From NCBI RefSeq assembly GCF_030388665.1, contig NZ_CP128846.1, positions 2,232,001 to 2,296,000 of the forward strand: a DNA stretch of 64,000 bases. The letters run 5' to 3'. Of this stretch, positions 44,892 to 59,800 are shown piece after piece (positions within the stretch are counted from its first letter, which is position 1; every line of letters starts with the position of its first letter). Below the pieces are notes generated by a model that saw only the letters and a program-made list of their open reading frames with translations, was not told the origin of the DNA and did no database searches. The stretch is from Streptomyces flavofungini (GTDB lineage: Bacteria; Actinomycetota; Actinomycetes; Streptomycetales; Streptomycetaceae). Made by a program: the position numbers and the translations under genes.

Positions 44892-47800
44892 CTACTCGCT
44901 GTCGAGGTGACGGCTGAGGATCCGGCAGATCTCCGCCGCGGGCCGGGGCAGGTACATCCCCATGTGCGTGGAGTGGATGTCGTGCTCCTCCACCGTTCCG
45001 TCGATGTACGCGGCCCACTGCGGGGCGTACGTCTCGTCGGGGTTCAGCGTCGCGTTGAAGAACACGGCGTCGCCGCGGTACTTCGGCTGCGTGTACTCCA
45101 TCATCATGTCGGTGTGCCGGACGGCGATGGCGGACGCGTTCTTCACGAGCGAGTTCCGCTCACCGCCCTCAGCCCCGTCGGCGGCGTCGCTCTCCGGGCC
45201 CGTGTGCGGGATGTACCCGGCGAGCACGTCCTCCACCTCGGCCATCTCCAGGGACGTGTTGTTCCGCGCGAACCACTCCGCGGGCACGCAGTCGAGGAGG
45301 CCGAGGAGCGCCACCTCGTGGCCGCGCGCCTGGAGTTCGCCCGCGAGGGCGTGCGCCAGGGTGCCGCCGATGGACAGGCCGACGAGTCGGAAGGGGCCTT
45401 CCGGCTGTACGGCGAGGATCTGCTCCAGGTAGTCCGCGACCATCTCGTCGATGGAGCCCGGCAGTTCGGAGCCGTCGAAGCCCCGCGCCTGGATGCCGTA
45501 CACGGGCCGGTCGCCGAGCTGCGTGGCGAAGCCGAGGTAGACCCAGGACAGGCCGACGCCGGGGTGGATGAACCACAGGGGTCCGCCGTCGCCGTCGGTC
45601 TTCATCGGGAGCACCACACCGAACGGGTCGGTGAAGCTGAACGACTCCCTGCCCGAGGTCAGGCAGTCGGCCATGTCCGCGACCGTGGAGTACTGGAACA
45701 CGACCCGCATCGGTATCTCGACACCGAGGACCGTGCGGATGCGGCTGACGAGCCGGGTCGCGAGCAGCGAGTGGCCGCCGACGGTGAAGAAGTCGTCGTC
45801 GATGCCGACCCGCTCCAGGCCGAGGACCTCCGCGAACAGGCCGCAGAGGACTTCCTCCTGCGGAGTGCGCGGGGCGCGGTACTCGACCCCCGTGAACTCG
45901 GGCTCGGGCAGCGCCTTGCGGTCCAGCTTGCCGTTCGGGGCCAGCGGAAGGCGCTCCAGGACCACGAACGCCGACGGCACCATGAACTCGGGCAGCTTCC
46001 CGGCGACGAACTCCCGCAGCGCCGTGACGTCGAACGTGTCGACGTCCTGCGCCCCGGCCGGGACGACGTACGCCACCAGGCGCTTGTCGGCCGTGCCGGT
46101 GCCCCGGGCCACGACCACGCCCTGCGCCACGTCCGGGTGCGCGGTGAGCACCGCCTCGACCTCGCCGGGCTCGATGCGGAAGCCCCGCACCTTGACCTGC
46201 GCGTCGTCGCGACCGACGTACTCCAGCTGGCCGTCCGCGTTCCACCGCGCCAGGTCACCGGTGCGGTACATCCGCGCACCCGCAGGGCCGAACGGGTCGG
46301 CCACGAACCGGTCGGCGGTCAGCTCGGCGCGCGCGAAGTAGCCGCGGCTGACGGCTCCCGCCACGTACAGCTCGCCGACGACGCCCTCGGGTGCGGGGGC
46401 GAGGGTCGGGCCGAGGATGTACGCCCGCATGTTGCCGAGCGGGGTGCCGACGGGCGCGCTGCCCGTGCCGTCCCACTCGTCCTCCGCGGGCAGCGCCCAC
46501 GTGGTCGCGTAGAACGACTCGGTCTGGCCGTAGGCGTTCACCACCCGGACACCGGGGATGGCCTCGCGCACCCGCGCCACGAGGGCGGCGGGCAGCGCCT
46601 CACCGGCGAACACCACGGACTCGGCGCCGATGTCGCCGGTGACCTGGTCGAGGAGTTCGGCGAAGACCGACGGGACCGTGGAGATCACGCCGCCCGTCCA
46701 GCCGTTGCGCTCGCCGATGACCAGGACGTCCCTGACCACTTCGAGGGTGCCGCCGGTCGACAGGGTCGTGAAGGTCTCGAAGACCGACACGTCGAAGTTG
46801 ACCGAGGTGCCCGCGAGCATCCGCGAGCCCGCGCCGCCGACCCGCTCGACGAGGCGCGTGATGCCGTTGACCACGTTGGCGTGCGTGACCATGACGCCCT
46901 TCGGCGTGCCGGTCGAACCGGAGGTGTACATCACGTACGCCACGTTGTCCGGCCGCAGGGGCGCCACCCGGTCCTGGTCGCGGACCTCGGTGTCGCCCTG
47001 CTTCGGCTCCAGGTCGAGGTCGCCGACGAACAGCCTCGGCACGTCGTTGTCCGGCAGCACGCCGACGGTGTCCGCGTCGGTGAGCAGCAGCCTCGGCCGC
47101 GCGTCGGACAGGATGTAATCCAGACGCGAACTCGGGTACTTCGGGTCGATCGGCAGATACGCCGCACCCGCCTTCAGCACACCCAGCAGGCCCACGATCA
47201 GGTCCGCCGAGCGCGGCAGCGCCAGGCCCACGACCGTCTCCGGACCCACCTCACGCCGGATCAGCTCCCGCGCCAACAGATCGGCACGCGCGTCCAGTTC
47301 ACGGTACGTCCACGACGTGTCGCCGAAGACCACCGCGACCGCGTCCGGCGTCCGCGCGACCTGCTCCTCGAACAGCCCCGGCACGGTGAGTCCGGGCGTC
47401 TCGGCGGCCGTGTCGTTGTACGTGAGGAGCAGCCGCTCCCGCTCCCCCGGCTCCAGCACGTCGACGTCCTTGACGGGAGTCTCCGGGTCGGCCGCGATCT
47501 GCTGGAGCACCCGGCCGAGGCGGCCCGCGATGCCCTTCACCACGTCCTTGTCGTACATGGTGTCCTGGTACTGCAGGCCCATGCGCAGGTGCGGCGAGGC
47601 GTCGGCGCCCACGATCAGCGGGTAGTGCGTACCGCTGGACGCGCGCAGGCCCGTCACCGCGATGCCCGCCGTGGCGTTGGCGTCGCTCATGCCCGCGTGG
47701 TCGACCGGGAACGACTCGAACACCACGATGGTGTCGAAGAGCGTGCTGAGCCCGGTCGCCTGCTGGATGTCCGACAGGCCGTAGTGGTGGTGGTCCAGGA

Positions 47801-50800
47801 GTGCGGCCTGGCGGTCCTGGAGGCCGGTGAGGAGCTGGGCCAGGGTCTGGCCGGGCTCGGCGGTCACGCGGACGGGCAGGGTGTTGATGAAGAGGCCGAC
47901 CATGGTGTCGACGCCGGTGACCGACGGGGGCCGGCCGGAGACGGTGGCGCCGAACGTGACGTCCTGGCGTCCCGTCAACTGGCCGAGTGCGAGGGCCCAG
48001 GCGCCCTGGACGAGGGTGTTGAGGGTGATCCCGAGCTCCGAGGCGCGGCGCGACAGGGTGCGGGCGTCCTCCGTCGGCAGCGGCACCTCGACCATGTCCA
48101 GGCCGCCCTGCTCCTCCGAGGCACCGGGAGCCAGCATCGTCGGCTCCTCGACCCCGTCCAGCTCGCGCGCCCAGGCGCGGGCGGCCTCGCCCCGGTCCTG
48201 CCGGTCGAGCCAGGCGAGGAACTCGCGGTAGCTGCGGACGCGGGGCAGGTCGGCGGGGTCGCCGTGGGAGCCGTAGAGGCGAAGGAGGTCCTGGATGAGC
48301 ATGGGGAAGGACCAGCCGTCGTACAGCACGTGGTGGGCGCTGAAGACGAGTTCGGAGAGGTTGTCGTCCATCGTGACCAGGCACATCCGCAGCAGGGGCG
48401 CGGTGGCCGGGTCGAAGTGGGTGACCTGGTCCTCGGCGAGCAGCTTCTCGAACGCCTCCTCGCGCTCGGCCTGGGGCAGCGTGCTCAGGTCGGCCTCGCT
48501 CCAGGGGAGTTCGACGTCGTCCACGATGAGCTGGACCAGCTCGCCCGCGGAGTCGTGCACGAAGGCGGCCCGCAGGTTCGCGTACCGGTCGAGCAGCGCC
48601 TGCCCCGCCGCGCGCATGCGGTGCGGGTCGACCTGCCCGGACAGGTGCATCACGAGCTGGATGTGGTACGCGTCGCGGGCTTCGGCCGGGCCCTCGGTGT
48701 CACTGGCGCCGAGCATGCTGTGGAACAGCAGGCCCGACTGCATCGTGGTGAGCGGCCAGATGTCCGAGACGCCCGGGTACTTCTTCTCCCAGGCCTCGAT
48801 GTCGGACTGCTCCACGCCGACCAGCGGCACGTCGGACGGCGTGAGGCCGCCCGCGTCCGGGGTGGCGGCGTGGCGGGTGAGGCCGTCCAGGGCCTCGCAC
48901 CACAGGTCCGCCAGGCGCTGCACCTCGGCGCGGGACAGGACACCGGTCGGGAAGCCGACGCTCGCGGTGAGCTCGGGGCCCTGTGTGCCGTCCGTGACGT
49001 ACGCGGCGAAGTCGACCGTGGCGAGGGCGGGCATCTGCGCGTTGAGGTCGGCGATGAGCGCGTCGGTGTCGGGGGCGATGCTCCAGCCCAGGCCGCGCAG
49101 TTCCTCGGGCATGTCGTCGGCGGAGAACCGGCCCAGGTAGTTGAACGCGATCTGCCCCGTCGAACGCCCCTCAAGGACACGGGAGGTGTCCGGGTTGAGG
49201 TAGCGCAGCAGACCGAAGCCGATGCCCTTGTCCGGCACGGCCAGGAGCTGCTCCTTGACCGCCTTGACCACCGAACCGGCGGCCCGGCCGCCCGCGAACG
49301 CCTCGGCCACGTCGTGCCCCGCCACGTCCAGCCGGACCGGGAACATGCTCGTGAACCAGCCCAGCGTGCGCGACACGTCCGCACCCGGAGCGATGTACTC
49401 CTCACGGCCGTGGCCCTCCAGCCGGATCAGCGTGGAGGACTCCGCCACGCCCCGCTCCTCGCGCCAGCGCGACACCGCCAGGGCGAGCGCGGCGAGCAGG
49501 CCGTCGTTGACACCACCGTGGAACGCGGCCGGAACGGTCGTCAGAAGCGACTCCGTCACCGCCACCGGCAGCTTGACGGACACGGTCTCCACCGTGGCGG
49601 TGACGTCCACCGCCGGGTCGAGCGGACGCGAGCCGAGCACCGGGTCGTCGCCGTCCAGCATGCTTTCCCACAGGGGGAGTTCGGCGGTGCGGGTCTCGCT
49701 GTGCGCCTCGTCCGTCAGGGCGTGCGACCAGCGGCGCAGCGAGGTCGCCACCGGTGCGAGCTCCGGCGTCCGGCCCGCCTCGACGTGCTCCCAGGCCGCG
49801 GCCAGGTCCGGCACCAGGATGCGCCACGACACGCCGTCCACCACCAGGTGGTGCAGCACCACGATCAGCCGACCGGCCGTGTCCGCACCCGCGGTGTCGA
49901 ACCACACGAACTGCGCCATCACCCCCGCCGCCGGATTCAACCGGCCCGTGGCGGCGTCGAGTTCGGCGGCGGCGAGGCGCTGCCAGGCCTGCGCCGACCA
50001 GTCGCCGTCGCACTCCACGCGGTGCACCAGCGACGCCACGTCGACGGTGCCGGGCGCGGTGACCTCAAGGCCGCCCTCGCCCTCGGTGAGGAAGCGCGAA
50101 CGCAGCACGTCGTGGTGGTCGACGACGGCGCTCAGGGTCGCGAAGAGGCCCGCCTCGTCGATGCCCGCAGGCAGGTCCAGGACCGTCGACATGGAGAACC
50201 GGTCGGTGCTCTCGCCGAGTTCGGTCGTCATGTAGCGGGCCACGGGCAGGAGCGGCATCCAGCCGACGCCGCCGCCCTCCAGCTCCGCCAGGACCGCGCC
50301 CGCGCCCGCGAGCCGGTTCTCGACGGCCGCGACGGCGAGTTCGGCGACCGTGCGGCACTCGAAGATCTGCCGCGGGGTGATCTCGACGCCCTGCGCCTTG
50401 GCGCGGGACACCACCTGGATGGAGCGGATGGAGTCGCCGCCGACGGCGAAGAAGTCGTCGTCGACACCGACCCGGCCGAGGCCGAGCACCTCCGCGTACA
50501 CCCCGGCGAGGACCTTCTCCTCGGCGGTGCGGGGCGCCCGGTACTCCCCCGCCGTGAACTCCGGCTCGGGCAGGGCCTTGCGGTCCAGCTTGCCGTTGGG
50601 GGCCAGCGGCAGGCGGTCGAGGACCACGAACACCGCGGGCACCATGAACTCGGGCAGGCGGCCGGAGGCGAACTTGCGCAGTTCCTCCACCGAGACTCCG
50701 GCGGTCAGGTCGAGGTCGGCGTTGACGTCCTCCACCTGCTCACCGGCGGGCACCACATAGCCGACGAGCTGCTTGCTGCCGCGACCGTCCTTGACGACCA

Positions 50801-53800
50801 CGACGGCCTGGGCGACGCCCGGGTGCTCGGTGAGCGCGGCCTCGACCTCGCCGGGCTCGATGCGGATGCCGCGCACCTTGACCTGCGCGTCGTCGCGGCC
50901 GACGTACTCCAGCTGGCCGCCCGCGTTCCACCGCGCCAGGTCGCCCGTGCGGTACATCCGCGCACCCGCAGGGCCGAACGGGTCGGCCACGAACCGGTCG
51001 GCGGTCAGGTCGGCGCGGCCGAAGTAGCCGCGCGCCACATTGCCCGCGACGTACAGCTCACCCACGACACCCACCGGGACGGGCGCGAGGCCCGAACCGA
51101 GGACGTAGGCGCGCATGTTGCCGAGCGGAGCACCGATCGGGGCACTGCTCGCACCGGTCCACTCCTGGTCGGCGGGCAGCGCGAACGTCGTGGCGTAGAA
51201 CGACTCCGTCTGGCCGTAGGCGTTCACCACCCGGACACCCGGGATGGCCTCGCGGACCCGCTCCACGAGCGAGGCGGGCAGCGCCTCACCGGCGAACACC
51301 ACGGAGTCGACTTCGAGTTCGCCGTCGACCTGCTCCAGGAGCTCGGCGAAGACCGACGGGACCGTGGAGACGACACCGCCCGTCCAGCCGCCGCGCTCAC
51401 CGATGACGAGCACGTCGCGGGCCACCTCGACGGTGCCGCCCTGGGTCAGGGTCGTGAAGGTCTCGAAGACCGACACGTCGAAGTTGACCGAGGTCGCGGC
51501 GAGCATCCGCGTGGCGGAGTCGATGCCCACGGACGCGGCGAGGCGGGTGATGCCGTTGACCACGTTGTGGTGGGTGATCGCGACACCCTTCGGGGTGCCG
51601 GTCGAGCCGGAGGTGTACATCACGTACGCCACGTTGTCCGGCTTGAGCGCGGCCCTTCGATCCTGGTCGCGGACCTCGGTGTCGCCCTGCTTCGGCTCCA
51701 GGTCGAGGTCGCCGACGAACAGCCTCGGCACGTCGTTGTCCGGCAGGACCCCGACGGTGTCCGCGTCGGTGAGCAGCAGCCTCGGCCGCGCGTCGGACAG
51801 GATGTAATCCAGACGCGAACTCGGGTACTTCGGGTCGATCGGCAGATAGGCGCCGCCCGCCTTCAGCACACCCAGCAGGCCCACGATCAGGTCCGCCGAG
51901 CGCGGCAGCGCCAGGCCCACGACCGTCTCCGGACCCACCTCACGCCGGATCAGCTCCCGCGCCAACAGATCGGCACGCGCGTCCAGTTCACGGTACGTCC
52001 ACGACGTGTCGCCGAAGACCACCGCGACCGCGTCCGGCGTCCGCGCGACCTGCTCCTCGAACAGCCCGGGGATCGTGAGGTCCGGCGTCGGCTGCGCGGT
52101 GTCGTTGAAGCCGCGCAGGACGAGGTCCCGCTCGGCGGGCTCGACCAGCTCGACGGCGCCGACGCGCTGCGCGGGGTCGGCCGTGAGGAGGCCCACGACG
52201 CGGATGAACCGGTCGGTGATCTCCTGGGCGGTGGCGTGGTCGAACAGGTCGGTGGCGTACTCCAGGTGGCCGACGACGCCGTAGCCGGGGATGTCGGCCA
52301 TGTTGAAGAACAGGTCGAACTTGGCGCTCTCGTTGCGGATCCGCTCGAACCGCACGTCGAGGCCGGGCAGCGCGAAGTCGTTCCGGTTGAAGTTCTGCCA
52401 GGCGAACATCACCTGGAACAGCGGTGAGTACGCCGTGGAGCGCTCCGGGTTCAGGACCTCCACCAGGCGCTCGAACGGCACGTCCTGGTTGTCGTAGGCG
52501 GCCAGGGACTTGTCGCGGGCCTGGTCGAGCAGGTCCTCGAAGGTGGGGTTGCCCGACAGGTCGGCGCGGAGCACCCAGGTGTTGACGAAGAATCCGACCA
52601 GGTCCGCGAGGAGTTCGTCGGTGCGGTTGGCGATCGGCGCGCCGACCGTGATGTCGTCGCCGCCGCCGAGGCCGTGCAGGAGCACCGTCAGGGCGGACTG
52701 GAGCACCATCGAGGCGGTGGCGCCGCGCCTGCGGGCCAGTTCCTCGACGGCGTCCATCACGTCCCGGTCGAGGGAGAACTCGACGGTGGCGCCGCGGTGG
52801 CTCGCGGCCGGGGGGCGGGGCCGGTCGGTGGGCAGGCGGAGCGGCTGGGGCACGCCCGCGAGCTCCTCGCGCCAGTAGTCGACCTGCGCGGACTGCACGC
52901 TGTCGGGGTCGTCCTCGGCGCCGAGCAGCTCGCGCTGCCACAGCGTGTAGTCCACGTACTGCACGGGCAGTTCGGGCCACTCGGGGGCCGCGCCCGCGAG
53001 CCGGGCGGTGTAGGCCGCGGCGAGGTCGCGGGAGAGCGGGCCCATGGACACGCCGTCGCTGACGATGTGGTGGAAGAGCAGAAGCAGGACGAACTCGTCC
53101 TCGCCGCAGCGGAACACGGTGGCCCGCGTCGGGACCTCGCCCGCCAGGTCGAAGCTGTATCCGGCGGCCTCGGCCAGGGCGTCGTCGAGGGCGTCGGGGG
53201 CGACGTCGACGACGGGCACGTCGATGTGCACGTCGGCGGCGGGCAGCACCTTCTGGAAGGGCACGCCCTCGCTGTCGTCGATGATCAGCGTGCGCAGGCT
53301 CTCGTGCCGCGTGACCACGTCGTTGACGGCGGCCTCGAAAGCGGCGGCGTCCAGGGTGCCGGTCAGGCGCAGCGGGAACGGCGTGTTGTACGTCGCCGAG
53401 GGGCCCTCGAAGCGGTCGATGAACCACAGGCGGCGCTGCGCGTACGACAGCGGCACGAACTCGGGGCGGGTCTCGGCCCGGCGCAGCTGCGCGCGGACGC
53501 TGCCGCCGCCGGTCAGATGCTCGACGAGTTCGGCGACGGTCGGCGAGGCGAAGACGACGCGGATCGGGATCTCGACGTCGAGGATGGTGCGGATGCGGCT
53601 GACGAGCCGGGTGGCGAGCAGCGAGTGGCCGCCGACGGTGAAGAAGTTGTCGTCGATGCCGACCCTGTCCAGGCCGAGCACCTCCGCGAACAGGCCGCAC
53701 AGGGCCTCTTCCTGAGGGGTGCGCGGGGCGCGGTACTCCGCGCCGGTGAACTCGGGCTCGGGCAGCGCCCTGCGGTCCAGCTTGCCGTTCGGGGCCAGCG

Positions 53801-56800
53801 GAAGGCGCTCCAGGACCACGAACGCCGACGGCACCATGAACTCGGGCAGCTTCCCGGCGACGAACTCCCGCAGCGCCGTGACGTCGAACGTGTCGACGTC
53901 CTGCGCCCCGGCCGGGACGACGTACGCCACCAGTCGCTTGTCGGCCGTGCCGGTGCCCCGGGCCACGACCACGCCCTGCGCCACCTGCGGGTGCGCGGTG
54001 AGCGCGGCCTCGACCTCGCCGGGCTCGATGCGGAAGCCCCGCACCTTGACCTGCGCGTCGTCGCGACCGACGTACTCCAGCTGGCCGTCCGCGTTCCAGC
54101 GGGCCAGGTCGCCCGTGCGGTACATCCGCGCACCCGCAGGGCCGTAGGGGTCGGCCACGAAGCGGTCCGCGGTCAGGTCGGCGCGGCCGAAGTAACCGCG
54201 TGCCACATTGCCGGCGATGTACAGCTCGCCCACGACACCCACCGGGACGGGCGCGAGGCCCGAACCGAGGACGTAGGCGCGCATGTTGCCGAGCGGAGCG
54301 CCGATGGGGGCGCTGCCCGTGCCGTCCCACTCGTCCTCCGCGGGCAGCGCCCACGTGGTCGCGTAGAACGACTCCGTCTGGCCGTAGGCGTTCACCACCC
54401 GGACACCCGGGATGGCCTCGCGGACCCGCTCCACGAGCGAGGCGGGCAGCGCCTCACCGGCGAACACCACGGAGTCCACGGCGAGTTCGCCGGTGACCTG
54501 CTCCAGGAGCTCGGCGAAGACCGACGGGACCGTGGAGACGACACCGCCCGTCCAGCCGCCGCGCTCACCGATGACCAGGACGTCGCGGGCGACCTCCAGG
54601 GTGCCGCCCTGGGACAGGGTGGTGAAGGCTTCGAAGACCGACACGTCGAAGTTGACCGAGGTGCCCGCGAGGACGCGTGTCGTGGCGTCGATGCCCACGG
54701 ACGCGGCGAGGCGGGTCACGCCGTTCACCACGTTGTGGTGGGTGATCGCCACACCCTTCGGGGTGCCGGTCGAGCCGGAGGTGTACATCACGTACGCGAT
54801 GTGGTCCGGCCTGAGCACGGCCCCGCGGTCGGCGTCCGTCAGCGGGGCGTCGGCGGTCGCGGACGTGAGGTCCACGTCGCCGAGGAACAGGCGCGGGATG
54901 TCCGCCTCGGGGAGGACGCCGACGGTGTCGGCGTCGGTGAGGAGCAGCTTCGGCGCCGCGCTGGACAGGATGTGGTCCAGACGCGAGCTCGGGTACTTCG
55001 GGTCGATCGGCAGATAGGCGCCGCCCGCCTTCAGGACCGCGAGCAGCCCCGTGATCAGGTCGGCGGAGCGCGGCAGGGCCAGGCCCACGACCGTCTCCGG
55101 GCCGACCTCGCGGGCGATGAGCTCCCGTGCGAGGCGGTCGGCGCGGGCGTTCAGCTCGGCGTACGTCAGCGAGGTGTCGCCGTGCACGAGCGCGACCGCG
55201 TCCGGGGTCGCCGCGACCTGCCGCTCGAACAGGCCGGGGATGGTGAGCGCGGGCGTCTCGGCGGCCGTGGCGTTCAGGCCGCGCAGGACGTGCTCGCGCT
55301 CGTCGGCCTCCAGGATGTCGACGTGGCCGGAGGGGATCCGCGGGTCCTCGACGAGCTGGAGCAGGACGCGGTGGAAGCGGGCCGCGACGGCCTCGACGTC
55401 CGCGCGCTCGAAGAGGTGGTGCTGGTACTGCAGGCCGAGGCGCAGGTGCGGCTCGGCGTCGGCGGAGACGATCAGCGGGTAGTGGGTGCCGCTGAGCGGG
55501 CTGATGCCGGTGACCTCGATGCCCGCCGCCGAGTAGGCGTCGGTGATGCCGACGGAGTCGACGGGGTAGGAGTCGAAGACGACGATCGTGTCGAACAGCG
55601 AGGTCAGACCGGCCGCGTTCTGGATGTCGCTGAGACCGAAGTGCTGGTGGTCCAGGAGCGCGCCCTGCCGGTTCTGCAGCGCGGTCAGGACGTCGGCGAG
55701 GGACTCGCGCGGCGCGCACTCCACCCGCACCGGCAGGGTGTTGATGAACAGGCCGACCATGTGGTCCACGCCCGGCACGACCGGCGGACGGCCCGAGACG
55801 GTGGCGCCGAACACGACGTCCCTGCGGCCGGTCAGCTCCGCGAGGAGCAGGCCCCAGGCGCCCTGCACGACGGTGTTCATGGTGATGCCGAGCTCGGCGG
55901 CGCGGCGGGCGAGCTCACGGGCGGACTCGGCGCTCAGCGGCACGTCGACCTGACCGATGCCGCGGGGCTCCGCGCCGGGGCGGGCGCTGGGGGCGAGCAG
56001 GGTGGGCTCGTCGACCCCGGCCAGCTCCTCGGCCCACACGCGGGTGTCCTCGGCGCGGTCCTGCTGGTCGAGCCAGACCAGGAAGTCGCGGTAGCCGCGG
56101 ACCCGGGACAGCTCGGAGGCGTCGCCGTCGGAGCCGTACAGGCGAAGGAGGTCCTGGAGCAGCAGCGGCACGGACCAGCCGTCGAACAGGACGTGGTTGG
56201 CGGTGAACACCAGCTCCGCGCGGTCCTCGCCGAGGGTGACCAGGGTCATCCGCAGCATCGGCGGGGTGACGGGGTCGAAGTGCTTGGCGTGGTCGTCGGC
56301 GAGGAGCTTCTTCAGGGCGGCGTCGCGCTCGGCGTCGCCGAGGGAGCTGTAGTCGAACTCCAGCCACGGCAGCGGGACCTCGTCGAGGACGAGCTGGACC
56401 TGGTTGCCCTCGGTGTCCGTGACGAACGCGGTGCGCAGGCTCGCGTACCGGTCGAGCAGGGCCTGTCCGGCCGCGCGCATGCGGGCGGGCTCGACCTTGC
56501 CGGACAGGTGGAAGACGAGCTGCATCTGGTACGCGTCGAAGGAGGCGTCCGAGAGCATCGTGTGGAACAGCAGGCCCGACTGGGCGGCGGTGAGCGGCCA
56601 GACGTCGGACACGCTCGGGTAGCGGCGCTCCCACAGCTCGATGTCGGCCTGCGTGGTCGTCACCAGCGGGACGTCGGACGGCGTGAGGCCGCCCGCGCCG
56701 GGCTGCGACACGTGCTGGGCGAGGCCTTCGAGGGCCTGGATCCACAGGTCGGCGAGGTCCCGCACGTCGGCGGCGGAGAGCACGCCGACGGGGAAGCCGA

Positions 56801-59800
56801 TGCGGGCGTTGAGCTGCGGGCCCTCCTCGGAGTCCAGGACGAGGGCGTTGACGTCGAACACCGACAGGGCGGGCATGTCCGCGTCCAGGTCGGCGAGGAT
56901 GTCGGCGGTGCCCTCGGCCTGGCTGAAGCCGAGGCCGCGCAGGTGGTCGGGCATGTCCGTGGACGTGGAGAAGCGGCCGAGGTAGTTGAAGGCGATCTGG
57001 CCGGTGGAGTAGCGGCGCAGGATCTCCGCGGTCTCCGGGTTGAGGTAGCGCAGCAGGCCGTAGCCGAGGCCCTTGTCGGGGATGGCGAGTGCCTGCTCCT
57101 TGACGGCCTTGACCGTGGCACCGGCGGCGGCGCCGCCCGCGAACGCCTCGTCGACGTCGATGCCGCCGAGGTCGAGGCGCAGCGGGAACATGCTGGTGAA
57201 CCAGCCCATGGTGCGGGACAGGTCGGCGCCCGGCACCGCGTACTCCTCGCGGCCGTGGCCCTCCAGGCGCAGCAGCACGGTCGACTCGTCGACACCGCGG
57301 GCGCGGCGCCAGCGGGTGACGGCGAGGGCGAGGGCGGCGAGCAGGCCGTCGTTGACGCCGCCGCGGAAGGCGGCGGGCAGCGTGGTCAGGAGCTGCTCGG
57401 TGACGGGCACCGGCACCTGCACGACGACGTGCTCGACGGTGGCGACGGTGTCGGTGGCCGGGTCGAGGTGGCGGCTGCCGAGCACCGGGTCGGGCCCGGC
57501 GACGACGGACTTCCACAGCTCCAGCTCGGCGGTGCGCTCCGGCGTCGCGGCCTCGTCGACCAGGGCGTGCGCCCAGCGGCGCACGGAGGTGGAGACGGGG
57601 TCGAGCGCGGGGGTCCTCCCGGCCTTGATCTGCTCCCAGGCGGCGGCGAGGTCGGGAAGCAGGACGCGCCAGGACACGCCGTCGACGGCGAAGTGGTGCA
57701 GGACGACGTGCAGGCGGCCGGGCTTGTCGGGGCCCGCGTCGAACCACACGAACCGCACCATGCTGCCGGCGGCGGCGTCCAGGCGGGCGGTGGCGGCGTC
57801 GAGTTCGGCGAAGGCGAGGTCGCGCCACGCCTGGTCCCACTGGCCGTCACAGGTGACGCGGTGGACGAGCGAGGCGATGTCCACGGTGCCCGCGGGGGCG
57901 ACCTCCAGGCCGCCGTCGCCGTCGGTGAGCAGGCGCGAGCGCAGGATGTCGTGGTGGTCGACGACGGCGCCGAGGGTGGCGACGAGGCCGGCCTCGTCGA
58001 TGCCGACGGGCAGGTCGAGGACCATCGACATGGAGAAGCGGTCGCTGCCGCCGCCCAGTTCCTTCAGGAAGTGCCCGGCGGGAAGCAGTGGCATCCAGCC
58101 GACGCCGCCGCCCTCCAGCTCCTCCAGGACGGTGGCCTGTCCCCCGGCCGCCGCGACCTCGGCGAGCTCGGCCACGGTGCGGCACTCGAAGATCTGCCGG
58201 GGGCTGACCTCGACGCCCTGGGCGCGGGCCCGCGAGACGACCTGGATGGAGCGGATGGAGTCGCCGCCGACGGCGAAGAAGTCGTCGTCGATGCCGACCC
58301 GGTCCAGGCCGAGGACCTCGGCGTAGACGCCGGTGAGGACCTCCTCGGTGGGGGTGCGCGGGGCGCGGTACTGGCCGCCGGTGAACTCCGGCTCGGGCAG
58401 GGCCTTGCGGTCCAGCTTGCCGTTCGGGGCGAGCGGGAGGCGGTCCAGCATCAGGAAGACGGACGGGACCATGAACTCGGGCAGGCGCGCGGAGACGAAG
58501 CGGCGCAGCTCGCGCGAGGAGACGACCATGGTCAGGTCGACGTCGAGCTCGCCGAGGCTGTCGACGTCGCCGGAGCCCACGCCGTCGTCGGAGCCCACGG
58601 GCACGACGTAGCCGACGAGCTGCTTGCTGCCGCGGCTCTGGTGGACGGTCACGACGGCCTGGGCGACGCCCGGGTGGGCGGTGAGCGCGGCCTCGATCTC
58701 GCCGGGTTCGATGCGGAAGCCGCGGACCTTGACCTGCGCGTCGCCGCGGCCGACGTACTCCAGGCGGCCGTCGGCGTTCCAGCGGGCGAGGTCGCCGGTG
58801 CGGTACATGCGGGACCCGGCCGGGCCGTAGGGGTCGGCGACGAAGCGGTCCGCGGTGAGGTCGGGGCGGCCGTGGTAGCCGCGGCCGACGACGCCCGCGA
58901 CGTAGAGCTCGCCCGCGACGCCGACGGGGGCGGGCTCCAGGCCGGGGCCGAGGACGTAGGTGCGGACGTTGCCGAGGGGGCTGCCGATGGGGGCGCTGCT
59001 GGTGCCGTGCCACTGGTCGGTGTCGGACACGGCGAAGGTGGTGGCGTAGAAGGTCTCGCTCTGGCCGTAGGCGTTGACGACGCGGACGCCGGGGATGACC
59101 TCGCGCACGCGCTGCACGAGGGCCGCGGGCAGCGCCTCGCCGGCGAAGACGACGGCGTCGACGTCGATCTTGCCGTCGACCTGGTCGAGGAGTTCGGCGA
59201 AGACCGAGGGGACGGTGGAGACGACGCCGCCGGTCCAGCCGCCGCGCTCGCCGATGACGAGGACGTCGCGGACCACTTCGAGGGTGCCCCCGGTGGTCAG
59301 CGTGGTGAAGGTCTCGAAGACCGACACGTCGAAGTTGATGGAGGTGCCCGCGAGCACCCGCGAACCGGCCTTGACGCCCACGGCGGACGCGAGGCCCGTG
59401 ACGTCGTTGACGACGTTGCCGTGGGTGACGGCGACGCCCTTGGGCGTGCCGGTGGAGCCGGAGGTGTACATCACGTACGCGACGTGGTCGGGGCCGAGCG
59501 GCGCGGTCCGGTCGGCGTCGGTCAGCTCCGCGTCGGCGGCGGTGACGGCGTCGAGGTCGACGTCGCCGAGGAGGAGCCGGGGCGCGGCGCCGCCCGGGCC
59601 CTCGGGGTTCTCGGGCAGCACGCCGACGGTGTCGGCGTCGGTGAGGATCAGGTGCGGCCTGGCGTCGGAGAGGATGAAGTCGAGGCGGGTGCTCGGGTAC
59701 TTGGGGTCGATCGGCAGGTAGGCGCCGCCCGCCTTGAGGATGCCGAGCATGCCGACGACGAGGTCCGCGGAGCGCGGCAGGCACAGGCCGACCACGCTCT

